NCBI RefSeq assembly: GCF_018294505.1
Contig: NC_057809.1
Span: forward strand, 503,252,506 to 503,316,505
Length of the DNA stretch: 64,000 nt
Direction: 5' to 3'
From: Triticum aestivum
Taxonomy: Eukaryota; Streptophyta; Magnoliopsida; Poales; Poaceae
Shown: piece by piece, positions 46,401 to 56,524 of the stretch
How the letters are laid out: every line of letters begins with the position of its first letter
Numbering within the stretch: the stretch's first letter is position 1
Position numbers and translations under genes: made by a program
The notes under the pieces: model-generated
The model's database searches: none
The model's input: the letters and a program-made list of their open reading frames with translations, nothing else
What the model was told of the DNA's origin: nothing

Positions 46401-47725
46401 AGCGTTGGTGCTCGGACTGATCTGGCCTTTGGCTCATCATCGGTGGTGAAGGTTATCGCCATGTCATTCCAAGGATTTATTGCGGCTACCTGGTTGACTT
46501 CGGCAAGGTCACGTAATGCCCTTTTTCGCCGGTTGTTGGAAGAAAAGGTCTCGAAGATCGTTAAAACATTGAGATCGGCATCCTCCGAAGAGTGCCTCTC
46601 TAGGGTAACGCTGGTGAGGATGGCCTCACCGCTCTTACCCACCTGCCGGAGTACCCAACATGCCCGAAGGCTATGTGTTAGTTTGGTATTCGGCGTTGTA
46701 TGTATCTGACAGGGTTTATCAAGCAGATCGTCAAGGACAGTTATGTGTCCCGTAAAGGGCTTGAATTTTTTGTCAATGGGATGATGATCAGGTGCCCCAT
46801 AAGGGTGCATCCTTTTTGTCCGACCGGCGGGCTACTTGAAGGTAGGAGGTTCCCACCGAGCTGTTTGTGCCTTCCAGGTGCTTTCCATTGTGATGTACTT
46901 CTATATGATGTGTGCCAAATCTGCAAAGTGCAGTATGCGGCGGCGGTTGAGGGCGTTAAGGATTCCCTCGTCCGTATAGTTGCAGAAAAATACTGAAACT
47001 GCGTCGTCATCGCAACAATCCTTGATCATGTTTTTAACAAGGAGGAATCTGGCCCAAAAGTGGTGGACTGTTTCCTTAGGTTGCTCCCGTACATACATTA
47101 GGTCACATATGTCTGGAGGACCTAAATTTCTTGGTGAATATTGCTTGTGGTGGGTGGGCGGGCTAAAATCCGAAGTCTGACCCATTATTGCATCCGGAGT
47201 TTGAAGAATTTGCGAGGTCACCGACCCAAGGTCCAGAGTGTCCTGGCGGTCTTCGGGCTCAATGCCCGATTCTATGTTCGGAGGACATGAGGTCTCTTCC
47301 TGAAGATGGGTATCCGACTCACAGGACTCGGAAATCCAAACATAGCTTGTTCTTAACTTAGGGGGAGAAGTATTCTCGGCTTGTTGCTCTACAACCGCTA
47401 CGAGATGGGTGATCGACAGGGACCTGATTTCCCTCTAATTGGGTTTAAGCCCAATCCGATCGTAGTCTGTTGCAACTCCCAGGGTGGCGATGCGATCAAG
47501 TAGCTCGTTTAAGGACGAGACATCTGCTAGATCCATCTTTTCAGAGTGTTCAAGGCCGACGCGAAGACGATGTTTAGCGATCTCGAGGGTTGCCGTTGGC
47601 TTAAAGGCCGCATCGCCTATGGTGAAACCGCCGAGCTGGAGGAGTTGTCCCGGAGCTAGGGCCTCTCCAGAGGTAATGTTATCGTTAATGACAAGGCGAG
47701 CCATCGATCCTACCGTCGACGACAC
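46391..47725 (-). pseudogene. Gag of E, fragmented
   Basis: The N-terminal frame (47725-47435, MSSTVGSMARLVINDN) ends at a stop. The capsid-like part is at 47221-46901 (QPKETVHHFWARFLLVKNMI). The C-terminal part, 46810-46391, has a Cys/His cluster (CQIHTTPNTKLTHSLRAC) like F's. Stops between the pieces make it non-functional. It would form the particle and bind the element RNA. Confidence 0.75.
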
Positions 47726-47732
47726 AGTGCAA

Positions 47733-47750
47733 CTCTCAATGAAAGCACCA
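47733..47750 (-). promoter_or_regulatory. Primer binding site of E
   Basis: TGGTGCTTTCATTGAGAG on the reverse strand, as in F, one base from the LTR. Confidence 0.65.
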
Positions 47751-47751
47751 A

Positions 47752-48218
47752 TGTTGGTGTCAAAACCGGCCGTTCTTGGGTAGGGGGTCCCGAACTGTGC
47801 GTCTGAGGATCGAAGGTAACATGAGGCAAGGGGGACACGATGTTTACCCAGGTCCGGGCCCTCTCAATGGAGATACGTCCTGCTTGATTGTATTTTATGA
47901 GTATAGGGGTTACAAGAGTTGATCTACCTCGAGATCGTAATGGCTAAACCCTAGATGTCTAGCCTATATGAATTTTGATAGCCTCTACGGACTAAACCCT
48001 CTAGTTTACATAGACACTAGAGGGGACTAGGGTTGTATAGAGTCGGTTTACAGAGAAAGGAAACTACACATCCAAACATTAAGCTTGCCATCCATACAAA
48101 GGAGAGTCCCACCCGAACACGGGGGAAGGTCTTCTATCTTGTATCTTCATGGCCCATCAGTCCGGCCCATGCCACACAGCTCGGACACCTGAGGACCCCA
48201 TAATCCAAGACTCCCTCA
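47752..48218 (-). repeat. 5' LTR of E
   Basis: A 467-bp partner of 20567-21039. Its promoter box reads TATGTAAA (plus 48005-48012, TTTACATA), where F and G have TATATAAA, so E's own promoter looks decayed. Confidence 0.87.
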
Positions 48219-48783
48219 CCAACCGCTGCTGAGCCTCGCTCGAGGGTCGGGACCCGTGGACGTAGAGCATTCAGAAGAGCAAGGAAAGGGGAGGCCGGCG
48301 TGAGCCCCAAGCGAAGGAATCGCCTCAGGCTCATTAAGATAAGTCGCCTATGCGTATTAGTATAAACCCGTTGCCCGGGATTCTCGTCTCTCGCAATCTC
48401 GCTCTGGCAGCACCGCTTTCCTTTTCGCCCCCTAGGAAGTTGCTTGCATGCCAAAGGGGACCTCTTGAGAAACGCGCCTCAGGAGCTCTCACCGGACCTC
48501 GGGCCGCTCACCTCCTGGCCTTGACGATAGCATCACGACCTGGCATACCAGCGACGGCTGAAGCCCGCCTGGGGACTGGGACCTGTCGGTGTAGAGCACA
48601 AAGCTACTGCCGGACCGAAAAGGGGGGATGATGCCGTAGCAAGAATGCACAACCGCAAGCTCATACCAGGAATATTATACTTCAGAGCAAAAGCATTACA
48701 GTTTTTACATACCCCCACAGGGTCTGTCACCATTCCTCATAGCGAAACAAAAGGAAACTTCGAGGAACCCTGGCTGCTGGGCA
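48219..48783 (+). repeat. Repeat units of D, about 329 bp
   Basis: The start at 48219 (CCAACCGCTGCTGAGCC) and a second start at 48548 (CCAGCGACGGCTGAAGCC) are related. Both are followed about 40 bp later by GTAGAGCA. The unit end GACCTGGCATA stands before 48548 and also before E at 20566, so E inserted at a unit boundary. Confidence 0.55.
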
Positions 48784-49599
48784 TCATTGATGGCACCAAG
48801 TGGACACTGCTGCTGCGCTCCAGGCACGGCGAGAGCTCGGTGGCACGTAGATGTCGTCGCTCGATTCCGGAGTGTCACTAGGCTCGGGAGAGTCGCTCGA
48901 CTCCCAGGAGTCGCCGCTGTTGCTAGAGGAGTTGTTCATGAGGCCGGGGGCGGGCCCGACGCCTGTAGCCGTGCCATGCAGGCCGCTTCCCCCAGGGCAA
49001 CACTCCAAGCGCCGGCCCTCCTTGTCGAAGACCTTGAAGAACAATGTCGAGGCGTCGTCATACTCGAAGTGGATGCCGAGGGCCCCCTCCACGCGGCAGG
49101 AGAGGGCGACCTCGCCCCATCCTCGAGTCATGAAGATTTTGCCCAGGGGGACGACCTAGACCTCCGCCCCCGTGGCCAGACTGTAGCACCCGATGTGCTG
49201 CAGCCACAACTCAAGTGGGCCCCCCCGGCGGCATCTCCTCGGCGAAGAATCACGGAAGTTGGATCCACGTGCACGGAGGCATCGCCGCCCATATCACGAA
49301 CTCGCGCGAGGAGCCCTCGGCGTGAGTTCGCGGGCCAGCAGCCCGTGCAACCTCATCTTGGCCGCCACGGTCGCGGCTCACGTGGCGCGGGGCACTGCTG
49401 CCTTCGCTAGAGCCCTGCGTACGGGCGTACAGAGGGAGCAGAAAGCCAAGCGGTGGCCACTCATACCAAGGCCGCATCACCTCCCGCCTTTCACCGGCAT
49501 CGCGAGGGCGGCTGAACCTCTTCTACGGCGGAAGCGGATCGGGCTCCTCCCTAGGGGCCTTTCCCTTTTCCACCACGGAGAACTCCTGATCGGTGCCAT
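48784..49599 (-). pseudogene. Antisense ORF region of D
   Basis: On the reverse strand an ATG at 49599 in good context (CCCATGG) begins MAPIRSSPWWKRERPLG, a very basic frame. The reading shifts several times and ends in an acidic Ser-rich frame (49131-48784) with EGALGIHFEYDDASTLFFKV and a run of S/D/E/P (NSGDSWESSDSPEPSDT). A TATA box stands 94-101 bp upstream. Composition (basic start, acidic end) differs from the antisense genes of E and F and no domain is recognised. It occupies the same place, between pol and 3' LTR. Confidence 0.4.
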
Positions 49600-49692
49600 G
49601 GGAACTATGGCAAGACGACGGGATGAGGAAGAAGAAGAAGGAGCGGGAGGCAAGAAGATGGAAATGGGCAAAGGAGGCTTCGGCCTCTCCCC

Positions 49693-49700
49693 ATTTATAG
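49693..49700 (-). promoter_or_regulatory. TATA box of D's antisense frame
   Basis: The reverse strand reads GCTATAAATGGGG, a strong plant TATA context, about 95 bp before the ATG at 49599. Confidence 0.5.
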
Positions 49701-49929
49701 CCAGAAGGAGGTCAACCGCCGGCCTCCACGATCGCATGCAATGATGGTTTTCCTCTGCATGCAGCAGAGCCTCGTCAAGTCGAGCAGTTGCCGAGGCAGC
49801 GTGGGGAAGCGGAGATGCCCATGTCTCATCGATCGCCACGCATCAACCGAGGCCGCGAGCAGTTAGGGCCCGCAGCGCTTCGCACTTGCCCCTTGGCTTC
49901 GCCTGGAAGCCAAGTTCGAGCATGCCTTG

Positions 49930-49943
49930 GGCCAGGGGGCTAT
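49930..49943 (+). promoter_or_regulatory. Polypurine tract of D
   Basis: GGCCAGGGGGCTAT lies directly against the 3' LTR. Confidence 0.55.
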
Positions 49944-50834
49944 TGTCGGCGTCCTAGGACTGGGGGTGCCCAGACATGCCTGCTTGTAGCCCATGACGTG
50001 GCTCCAACAATGGCCTGGTACGACACAGCTTCAGGATCGACAACCCAAGACCCTCGCGAGGGGCCAAGCCCCGCGAGGCAAACGACACCAAGACCTCCTT
50101 GAGGGGTGGCCTCCCCAGGCTGGCTCCCGAGAAGCGGAGATATCTATGCAAGATGCACCTCGCGAGGTTCAGATGATGTGATCCGTGACAACCAAGGCCA
50201 GGCAGGCGCCAACGGACGCAGTGTACCAGTTTCCTCTTTGGTGCCAAGGAGTCAAGCGTAGGCACGGAGTCCTAAGGAATCAAGCAAAGGTTTCCATTTT
50301 GGTGCAACAAGACCAAGACCGCTAGGATGACATAGCAGAGGTCATCGTCGAGCCCACCACAGCGTCACGACCAGGAGCCTTTGGCAGGCTAAGGCTACTT
50401 TTGTCAGGATAGCATGTACTAGTTGTCTCCCTTCAAATTTGGCCGTTGTGGAATCCCTTCCTGCCTTACATTTGGGAAGAGGAACAAGGCCACTATAAAT
50501 AGGACTTAGCCACCACCATACAAGGGGATGGATCAATACAGATCATCCTCTCACACACCAGCTCATCGAGCTCAAGTACACCTCACCTCCTAGGGCTGTT
50601 CGACCACTATACTAGTTCATACTTAGCCCTTCGAGGCCAATCCACCACAAAGCAGGAGTAGGGTTTTACACCGCAAGGTGGCCCGAACCTGGGTAAACTG
50701 CTATGTCTTTTGTTCATCCAGTTCATCGAGCCAGGCAGTGAGATTGGCGAGTAGGCAGACTAGGGAGGATGAGTTCTTCGCACGCACCCCAGAGTTCGAA
50801 CCTCTCAAGGGTCTGCGGAACCCCGAAACCTACA
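49944..50834 (+). repeat. 3' LTR of D
   Basis: A partner of 17660-18548, from TGTCGGCGTCCTAGGACT to CGAAACCTACA, with CTATAAATA at 50493-50501. Confidence 0.88.
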
Positions 50835-50845
50835 ATAGCACTTAC

Positions 50846-51760
50846 ACATAAGTGGGACAGGAAGATGTGAAAATGGTGTTTGTCTTCACTATAATCTTCC
50901 CATGATGGGAATATATGCACGTAGTCCCTAAAAATATTGAAAGCATTATCTTTTAAGCTGGGAATAACTGGAATGGGGTTCCAATCTGCAGGAATTGGCC
51001 GTCTCTGAAGTTGGGATAGGTCTTCGGCCGATGGACTTGCTGTACTTTTTGCTGGAGTGGGATTTTTCTATGGTACAACTGGTGCTATGGCAACTGAAAT
51101 CGGCATACCTTTTGCTCGAGTGCAGGTCATGTGCTGTGGGGCTAGTGGTGTGGCCAGTGAAGTATGGGTACAGTTTGCTGGAGTTGGTCCTACGTTTAGT
51201 GTCACTCGTTGTAAAGCCAATATAAGTGGGGTGTTGTCTGATTTCTCCGGCACTACCATGTTTTTCAAGGACTTTGCTGGTGCTCCTTCAGGTTTGGCAA
51301 TCACCCTATTCCTTTTTGATGTTTGATGCACAAGAACAACATTTGAGTGAAAAAACATGGTCTGATAATAGATGGAATATGTATTGATAATGGATAGGCA
51401 TGGCATCTTGACATATATGATGAGTAAACTAAGCAGATGGTGGTGCAACAAAGTAGAAGAAATGTAAGACAACTTATGCAAGATACGCGCAATCAATAAA
51501 ACCTTGCCAAATTATAACAGGCACTTTGATGGGTGAACAGGATAGGCCATCTGTCTTTGACTCCTCGAGGTCCGAATAGTCATTAGGATCATATTCTGAA
51601 CAAGAATCTACAGGTGGTAAGCGTATGAGTTTCATCGCATCCATAATGGTACTCAATGCCTTGTTGCCAATTTTGTAAGTCGTTGCAGTGTTCCACAATA
51701 TTCTTCTGATGCGCAGATTCTGATATTCACTATGATTATATATAATATTTGAGAAGCATG
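50846..51760 (-). pseudogene. Ptta/En/Spm-type transposase gene, 5' exons
   Basis: Reverse-strand coding pieces: a frame ending near 51520 with NLRIRRILWNTATTYKIGNK and the acidic SEYDPNDYSDLEESKTDG; a Pro/Ala/Thr-rich linker at about 51330-51068 (PEGAPAKSLKNMVVPEKSDN, SLATPLAPQHM); and at 50920-50846 HIFPSWEDYSEDKHHFHIF. The last stops at a perfect donor GTAAGT (50845-50840). The next exon lies at about 17590, beyond element D. The order linker, SWEDY, FDGKSI and basic region fits En/Spm transposase-type proteins. Frame breaks in the linker suggest decay. Confidence 0.5.
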
Positions 51761-52029
51761 AAAACATAAATAGTAGTGAGATTATCTTTGTAATGCAGAG
51801 GATATTCTAATATAGGGGCGCCTTGTAAACCCTTGTGTGCTATCACTGGATTCTGATGAGAGAGCCCATGTGTCCTGTAATATGGTGCATGCATTAATAT
51901 AATCTGGCATAAGTACACAAAAAATAGGCTCCAGAAGTAAGGATACTTGGCAGATGATAGGTTCATAATATATTGTATAGAGAGTTTTATTGCCAAACCA
52001 TGATAACAAGAGCACACAACAACTAGGCA
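51761..52029. other. Probable intron of the transposase gene
   Basis: AT-rich DNA with no supported gene; parts look like a diverged copy of the direct repeat that follows. Confidence 0.35.
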
Positions 52030-53405
52030 GATCGTAGTGTACATAAAAGGGGTACACCATAACCAGGATATATAAATCAGGAAAGTGGAACTGGATGGAA
52101 AATATGGCGTTGTATTGCCGCTACTAATTGAAAGCCTATCGATCACGTATAGGCCAGCTCTATCAGCTATTGACTGTAGATGTCCCTGCTCCCCTTCCTG
52201 ACAGGGAACATACTGTATGTACTAAATACAGAATAACAAAAGAGGAACATGTTAAAGAACAGAAGAGGAAGCATATTCTCGAGGTTCCGCTTCATTGCAT
52301 ACAATGTTGGTTGCCCACTCATGATGAATCATAGCGCCCAAAGAAATGCAATTCCATGCTGCCTCTCTATATGTGGCGACGTGCATTTGGAAAATCAAGT
52401 GGGAGCATTACCTGACCAATTAAATGTGTGTCTGTTAACTAATATCAGCATCATATCACAATTCTTATTTGAAGAAGTAATCTTTGGACTTATGATTGGT
52501 GTGTTGTTTAGCTTCAAGAGTGGACTGCTGCTAGTGCGACACAAAGCAGCTACACAGATCATAGTGTAGATATAACAGGAAAAGCGTAATCATCATAAGT
52601 AAAATCAGCAAAGTGGAACTTGTTGGAAAATACAGGCTACTATTGCTGGTACGGCTAGAAAGGCTTCGGATACCAGCTCTCTTCAACTGAAGGTGCGATA
52701 CTATTAATATCAGTGTAACTCTCAAAGGAGACACAGCTCCCTGCATTTCCTTGCTAATCTTATTGGATTCAAGTGCATAGGCCACTACAATTCCTATTCC
52801 TATGTTCACAAAATCCTATGAATCAAAGAGGCCCGCAGAGTTCAAAGTCTCCATCACAACCGACCGAATAGACCTCTACACTACAAATGTCCCTGCTCAT
52901 CTTCACTACAAGGAACATACTATACTACTATCATACTCCCTCCATTCCAAGATATAAGTCTGTAGAGATTTCTGCTATGGATCACATACGGATGTATACA
53001 TATACATTTTAGAGTGTAGATTCACTCATTTTGCTCCATATGTATTCCATGGTGGAATCTATACAAAGACTTGTATTTAGGAACGGAGAGAGTACTTATT
53101 AAAGAAGAACGGGAGAGGAACATGCTAAAGAAGAGCAAGAAGATTTTGGATAATAAAATGTTCGTTGCGCAGTGCCCACACATGATGAACCAGAGTGCAT
53201 TAAGAATTCAACTCCCTGTTGTTTCTCTATATGTGGTGCACGTTCTTTTCAAAAGTAAAGTAGGAGCATTAGCTGACCAATTAAACGTTATCTGTTTTAG
53301 TAACATCAGCATCATATCAGATTCATATTTGAGCAACAAGTTTGGAATTATGAGTGGCACATTGTTTAGCTTGATGGATTCAGGAGCAGTGCTAAGCAGC
53401 TACGA
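52030..53405. repeat. Direct repeat, about 535 bp unit, two copies
   Basis: Copies at about 52030-52565 and 52566-53405 share phrases such as AAAGTGGAACT, GTCCCTGCTC, TCTCTATATGTGG and ATCAGCATCATATCA in the same order. Only the second copy contains the Stowaway MITE at 52936, which explains its greater length. Confidence 0.65.
52936..53092. mobile_element. Stowaway (Tc1/mariner) MITE
   Basis: It starts CTCCCTCCATTCC and ends GGAACGGAGAGAG, is flanked by TA on both sides, and is palindromic almost throughout. Length is 157 bp. Confidence 0.88.
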
Positions 53406-54480
53406 TGATGGTACTGAATATAAAGGCATGTCTGCATGCAAGTCCCGTGACTTTTTTCATTTGGGTCGGTCGACCATTTCAGGCGGTTGGATGAAGATCC
53501 TATGTCTCCCAACCCTTCTTCTTCCTCGTCTCTGATTCTTCCCATGCAGAACACAGCAAGGGCCACCGGCCGAACCACCGGCCCCGACCCCCCTGCCCTC
53601 CCCCGCCCCACCGCATGTGTTCCTCCGCCACCCCAGCCCACCCCCACCCCCACCCGCGTCGAGTTTCCTCGTTCAGCGAGGCCCCACCACCGCCAGGCCA
53701 CCGCCCCCCGCAACCACCGTCCCCACCCGTGCCCCTTCCTTAGCACCGCGAACTCCAGCAAGCTCTCAAAAATTGATTGACCCAATTTTGAAATTTAGTT
53801 TATTGTCATTTAACTAGTGTGGAATATAAAAGGGGAAAACCATAAGCATAGCGAGTATAGTGTTGAGCATGCCATTGCGGATCTGAAGGTGCAAACCGGA
53901 CAAAGGCAACTTCGCAACCAATGTTTGCTTTCAACTAACAAGTAAGTGATGGACAAGAAATCAGAGTAAAGCAGTGGTGATATATTTTCTTGCTGCGATA
54001 AATAAGTTGAGCAGATACAAAAGAGTACCGCCTCTGGTGCGGCGCCGTGTATGCATCTACTGAGAATTCGACGGTGTTGCGGTAGCGATGGCTGTCGGTG
54101 ACGCGGAAGCAGATCTAGGAGGGTAGACAATGGCGGCGAGGGAAATATCCCGGCGCAGTGGATGATACGGTCGTAGGAGTGGCGCCGGCAAGGTGGACGA
54201 CAGCGGGGATGAAGCGAGAGGACGGGATGCAAAGATCCCGGTCCGAAGCCGTGGATGAGAGAGGTCGATCTCTTGTACTAGACGATGGCGTCGGGGTATT
54301 AGCTCCGGCATAGTGGAGGAGGAGGGCGGTCGATGGGTTGGCGGACGGAGGAGGCTGGGGTGGAGAGGGTGTTTTGGCGCCCACGGAGTACGAATGGGTA
54401 AATGGAGGGAGAGAGGAAGGGGGAACCATGTCTTCAGGGCGTGCTTGTCTCAAATGCAAGGAAATTTACAAACTTAGCCC
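53406..54480. other. GC- and Pro-codon-rich region, possible first exon
   Basis: The 53540-53720 part is rich in CCACC/CCCCA. Both strands give long low-complexity frames (plus 53487-53780; minus 54459-54115, MHLRQARPEDMVPPSSLPPF). It could hold the 5' end of the reverse-strand transposase gene or of another element. I cannot choose a frame. Confidence 0.25.
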
Positions 54481-54662
54481 CTGTTTAAAATTTCCTACAT
54501 CACAGCAATATTAGTCGGTTAGGGATAGGACGGTAATCTCGCATACACCAAATATTTGCCGACGAGAGTTTGTTTTGGCACCCACCGTGTATGAATTGGG
54601 GAGGGAGTCGATTTTGGCCGAGGAGACACTGTGTTTTGGCGCCCATCGTGTATGAATCCGGA
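54370..54662 (+). repeat. Three copies of a TTTTGGCGCCCA motif
   Basis: GTTTTGGCGCCCACGGAGTA (about 54370), GTTTTGGCACCCACCGTGTA (54571) and GTTTTGGCGCCCATCGTGTA (54632), each followed by (C)GAAT. This spaced family may be a subterminal or promoter repeat. Confidence 0.5.
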
Positions 54663-55259
54663 TGAGAGGCGGTTATGTCATGTTTGAGTGAAATTACAAA
54701 CCTACCCCTATCGAAACCTATAGAAATCGAGTCGATAGGCTTTGCATGTCAGGGATAGGCAGTAATTTCCATCTTGTAGATTTTGGTTTCAGGCGGTTAC
54801 TGTGACTTTCCCCGCTTTGTTCAAATTTTTGCAAAGCAAGAGTGCATGTTTACCGTGCCAACTCAATCCGAATCCAGTTTGTATTTTATTTTTGTTCGGG
54901 CAGGATCCATTTTTGATTGGAATAAAATTCTATATACATCACTTTTTTATATATACTTTCAAAAGCACAACAAAGAATTCTGCTCCTTTATATATATAAT
55001 ATGATTTACAAATACAATGATCTCAAAATCATAAGGTTGAATTCAAAAAATTTAAACCAAATTATGTTCTACTAAAATGTATGGATCAGTAATATCTACA
55101 TATTAAATAACATAGATGCGCGTGAATTCATATGAGTATGCATGTTTGATAGATCAATTTTGGTTCGAGTATGAATTACATGTATCATCATCTCGAATTC
55201 AAATATTTGAATCCCTTTTATGTTGACATTTTCTATACACGCAACTAAATATTTGAATC
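54663..55259. other. AT-rich spacer
   Basis: No gene, TIR or LTR recognised. Confidence 0.4.
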
Positions 55260-56080
55260 TCCTTTCGTGCCCATCTCTCTCGCATGCTCCTTCATGTAGA
55301 TACCACACTCTTTTCTCCAGCTCACCTGCACGCTCACTTCATGTTTCTCCTATTTTCGCAAAAATGGTCTCTTGACGTCTCCCTTGAGAAGTGTCACACT
55401 CTCCCTATTATTATACATTACACGGTTTTCATTATCTCTCACGTCTCTACCGTTCTCTGGTATCACTAGGTACCTAAGCTTTAATTTTCACCGCCACACA
55501 CACACACTCTCACTCGTCTTTCACTTTATCTTTCTCTCTATGGGGTTCTCTCACACACCCTATATCTCTCTAGATATGACTCATACCACTAAAATTACTC
55601 TCTCCTGCAGATACACCATTTGTTGCGGTCTCCTTTCCGTCTCCATCCCAGTTATAAAACTAACATTATTCATTTGTTTACCGATCAGACAAACTCCCCC
55701 CCCCCTCTCTCACAACTCATGCTTCCACTCCCCTTCCCGACTACCTTCTATCTCACACACGCACAAAACTCTCGCTTTCGCACCCCCGACTCATATTTCT
55801 CTCACAAACATTGATCGACTAGCCTCCAGATAGGTTTATACACCCGCACACTCGTGCTTCCACTATCGCGTACATGTCTCTCTCGCGCCCCTTGTATCTA
55901 TGGTGATTTTTCATCCCTTCTTGAGACACGCCCTCTCGATCATGCACACACACACACTATCGCCTCATTTTAAGCTGATACCTCTCACACACACACTCTT
56001 TATGTCTTTGTCACACATGCACTCCATCCTCCTCCTCTCTCCCTCTCTCACACACACAACACACACACATGGGCTTTTTG
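55260..56080. repeat. CT/CA-rich low-complexity region
   Basis: Short CTCTC and (CA)n tracts (for example 55495-55510, 55942-55954, 56050-56070) dominate. Frames here are low-complexity artefacts. Confidence 0.6.
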
Positions 56081-56086
56081 CAACAA

Positions 56087-56314
56087 CTAGCAAGATGCCC
56101 ATGCATTGCATGGAACAACAAGATGCATCTGTATGAGTAGTTTATCTTGTGGGAGAAAAGGATGAATGAGGGAAGGCCTTATTTGCAAATGTGGAGAGGG
56201 GTGTGCATATCTTTTTGCAAAATTGCCATAGTTTCCTTCCTATCCGCCAGATATAAATCGGCCGGCCTATATTGCAGGATGGCAGGCACACCATCATCAC
56301 CAACTTTGTTTTTT
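56087..56314 (-). mobile_element. Mini-Helitron, reverse copy
   Basis: The reverse strand ends with hairpin CCATGCAATGCATGG, 8 bases, then CTAG|T. Its 5' end is missing about a dozen bases and abuts the next Helitron head to head. It encodes nothing. Confidence 0.7.
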
Positions 56315-56315
56315 A

Positions 56316-56524
56316 TCTCTACTCTTATAAAAAGCAGAGTTGGTGATGATGGTGTGCTTGCCATCTTGCAATATAGGCCGTCCGATCTATATCTAATGGA
56401 TAGGAAGGACACTATGACAATTTACCCGCACTCCTCTTCACATTTGCAGATAAGGCCTTCCCTCATTCATCCTTTTCTCCCACAAGATCTTGATGTTCCG
56501 TGCAATGCACGGGCATCTTGCTAG
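56316..56524 (+). mobile_element. Mini-Helitron, forward copy
   Basis: It starts TCTCTACTCTTATAAAA after an A and ends with a perfect hairpin CCGTGCAATGCACGG (56498-56512), 8 bases, then CTAG followed by T. It is 209 bp. Compared with the other two copies it lacks a short block (TAAACTACTCATACA and neighbours) before the hairpin. Confidence 0.78.

Larger units (their letters stand above)
20567..48218 (-). mobile_element. Tat-type Ty3/gypsy retrotransposon E, formerly autonomous
   Basis: Related LTRs of 473 bp (20567-21039) and 467 bp (47752-48218) bound the element. The flanks CCAGC/CCAAC form a target duplication with one difference. On the reverse strand from the right the order is primer site, gag, protease, RT, RNase H, a second RNase H and integrase; a plus-strand antisense gene follows. 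The double RNase H and antisense gene point to the Tat clade. All frames carry stops or frameshifts. It resembles the Triticeae Fatima-like group from memory; the name is not certain. It contains element C. Confidence 0.87.
17660..50834 (+). mobile_element. Ty3/gypsy retrotransposon D with nested insertions
   Basis: Matching LTRs of 889 and 891 bp bound the region. The flanks ATAGT (17655-17659) and ATAGC (50835-50839) form a 5-bp target duplication with one difference. Without the E insertion the element is only about 5.5 kb. It has a gag-protease-RT remnant, tandem repeats and an antisense frame before the 3' LTR. It sits in an intron of the CACTA transposase gene, a few bases inside a GTAAGT donor. 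Confidence 0.85.

Noticed and set aside
55372..55833. A 153-codon Ser/Thr/His-rich ORF
   Set aside because: Produced by CT/CA simple-sequence DNA.
56147..56524. Two similar ORFs on opposite strands (plus 56147-56524, minus 56412-56179)
   Set aside because: They arise from the palindrome of two mini-Helitrons; similarity of both strands is expected and no coding signal remains.
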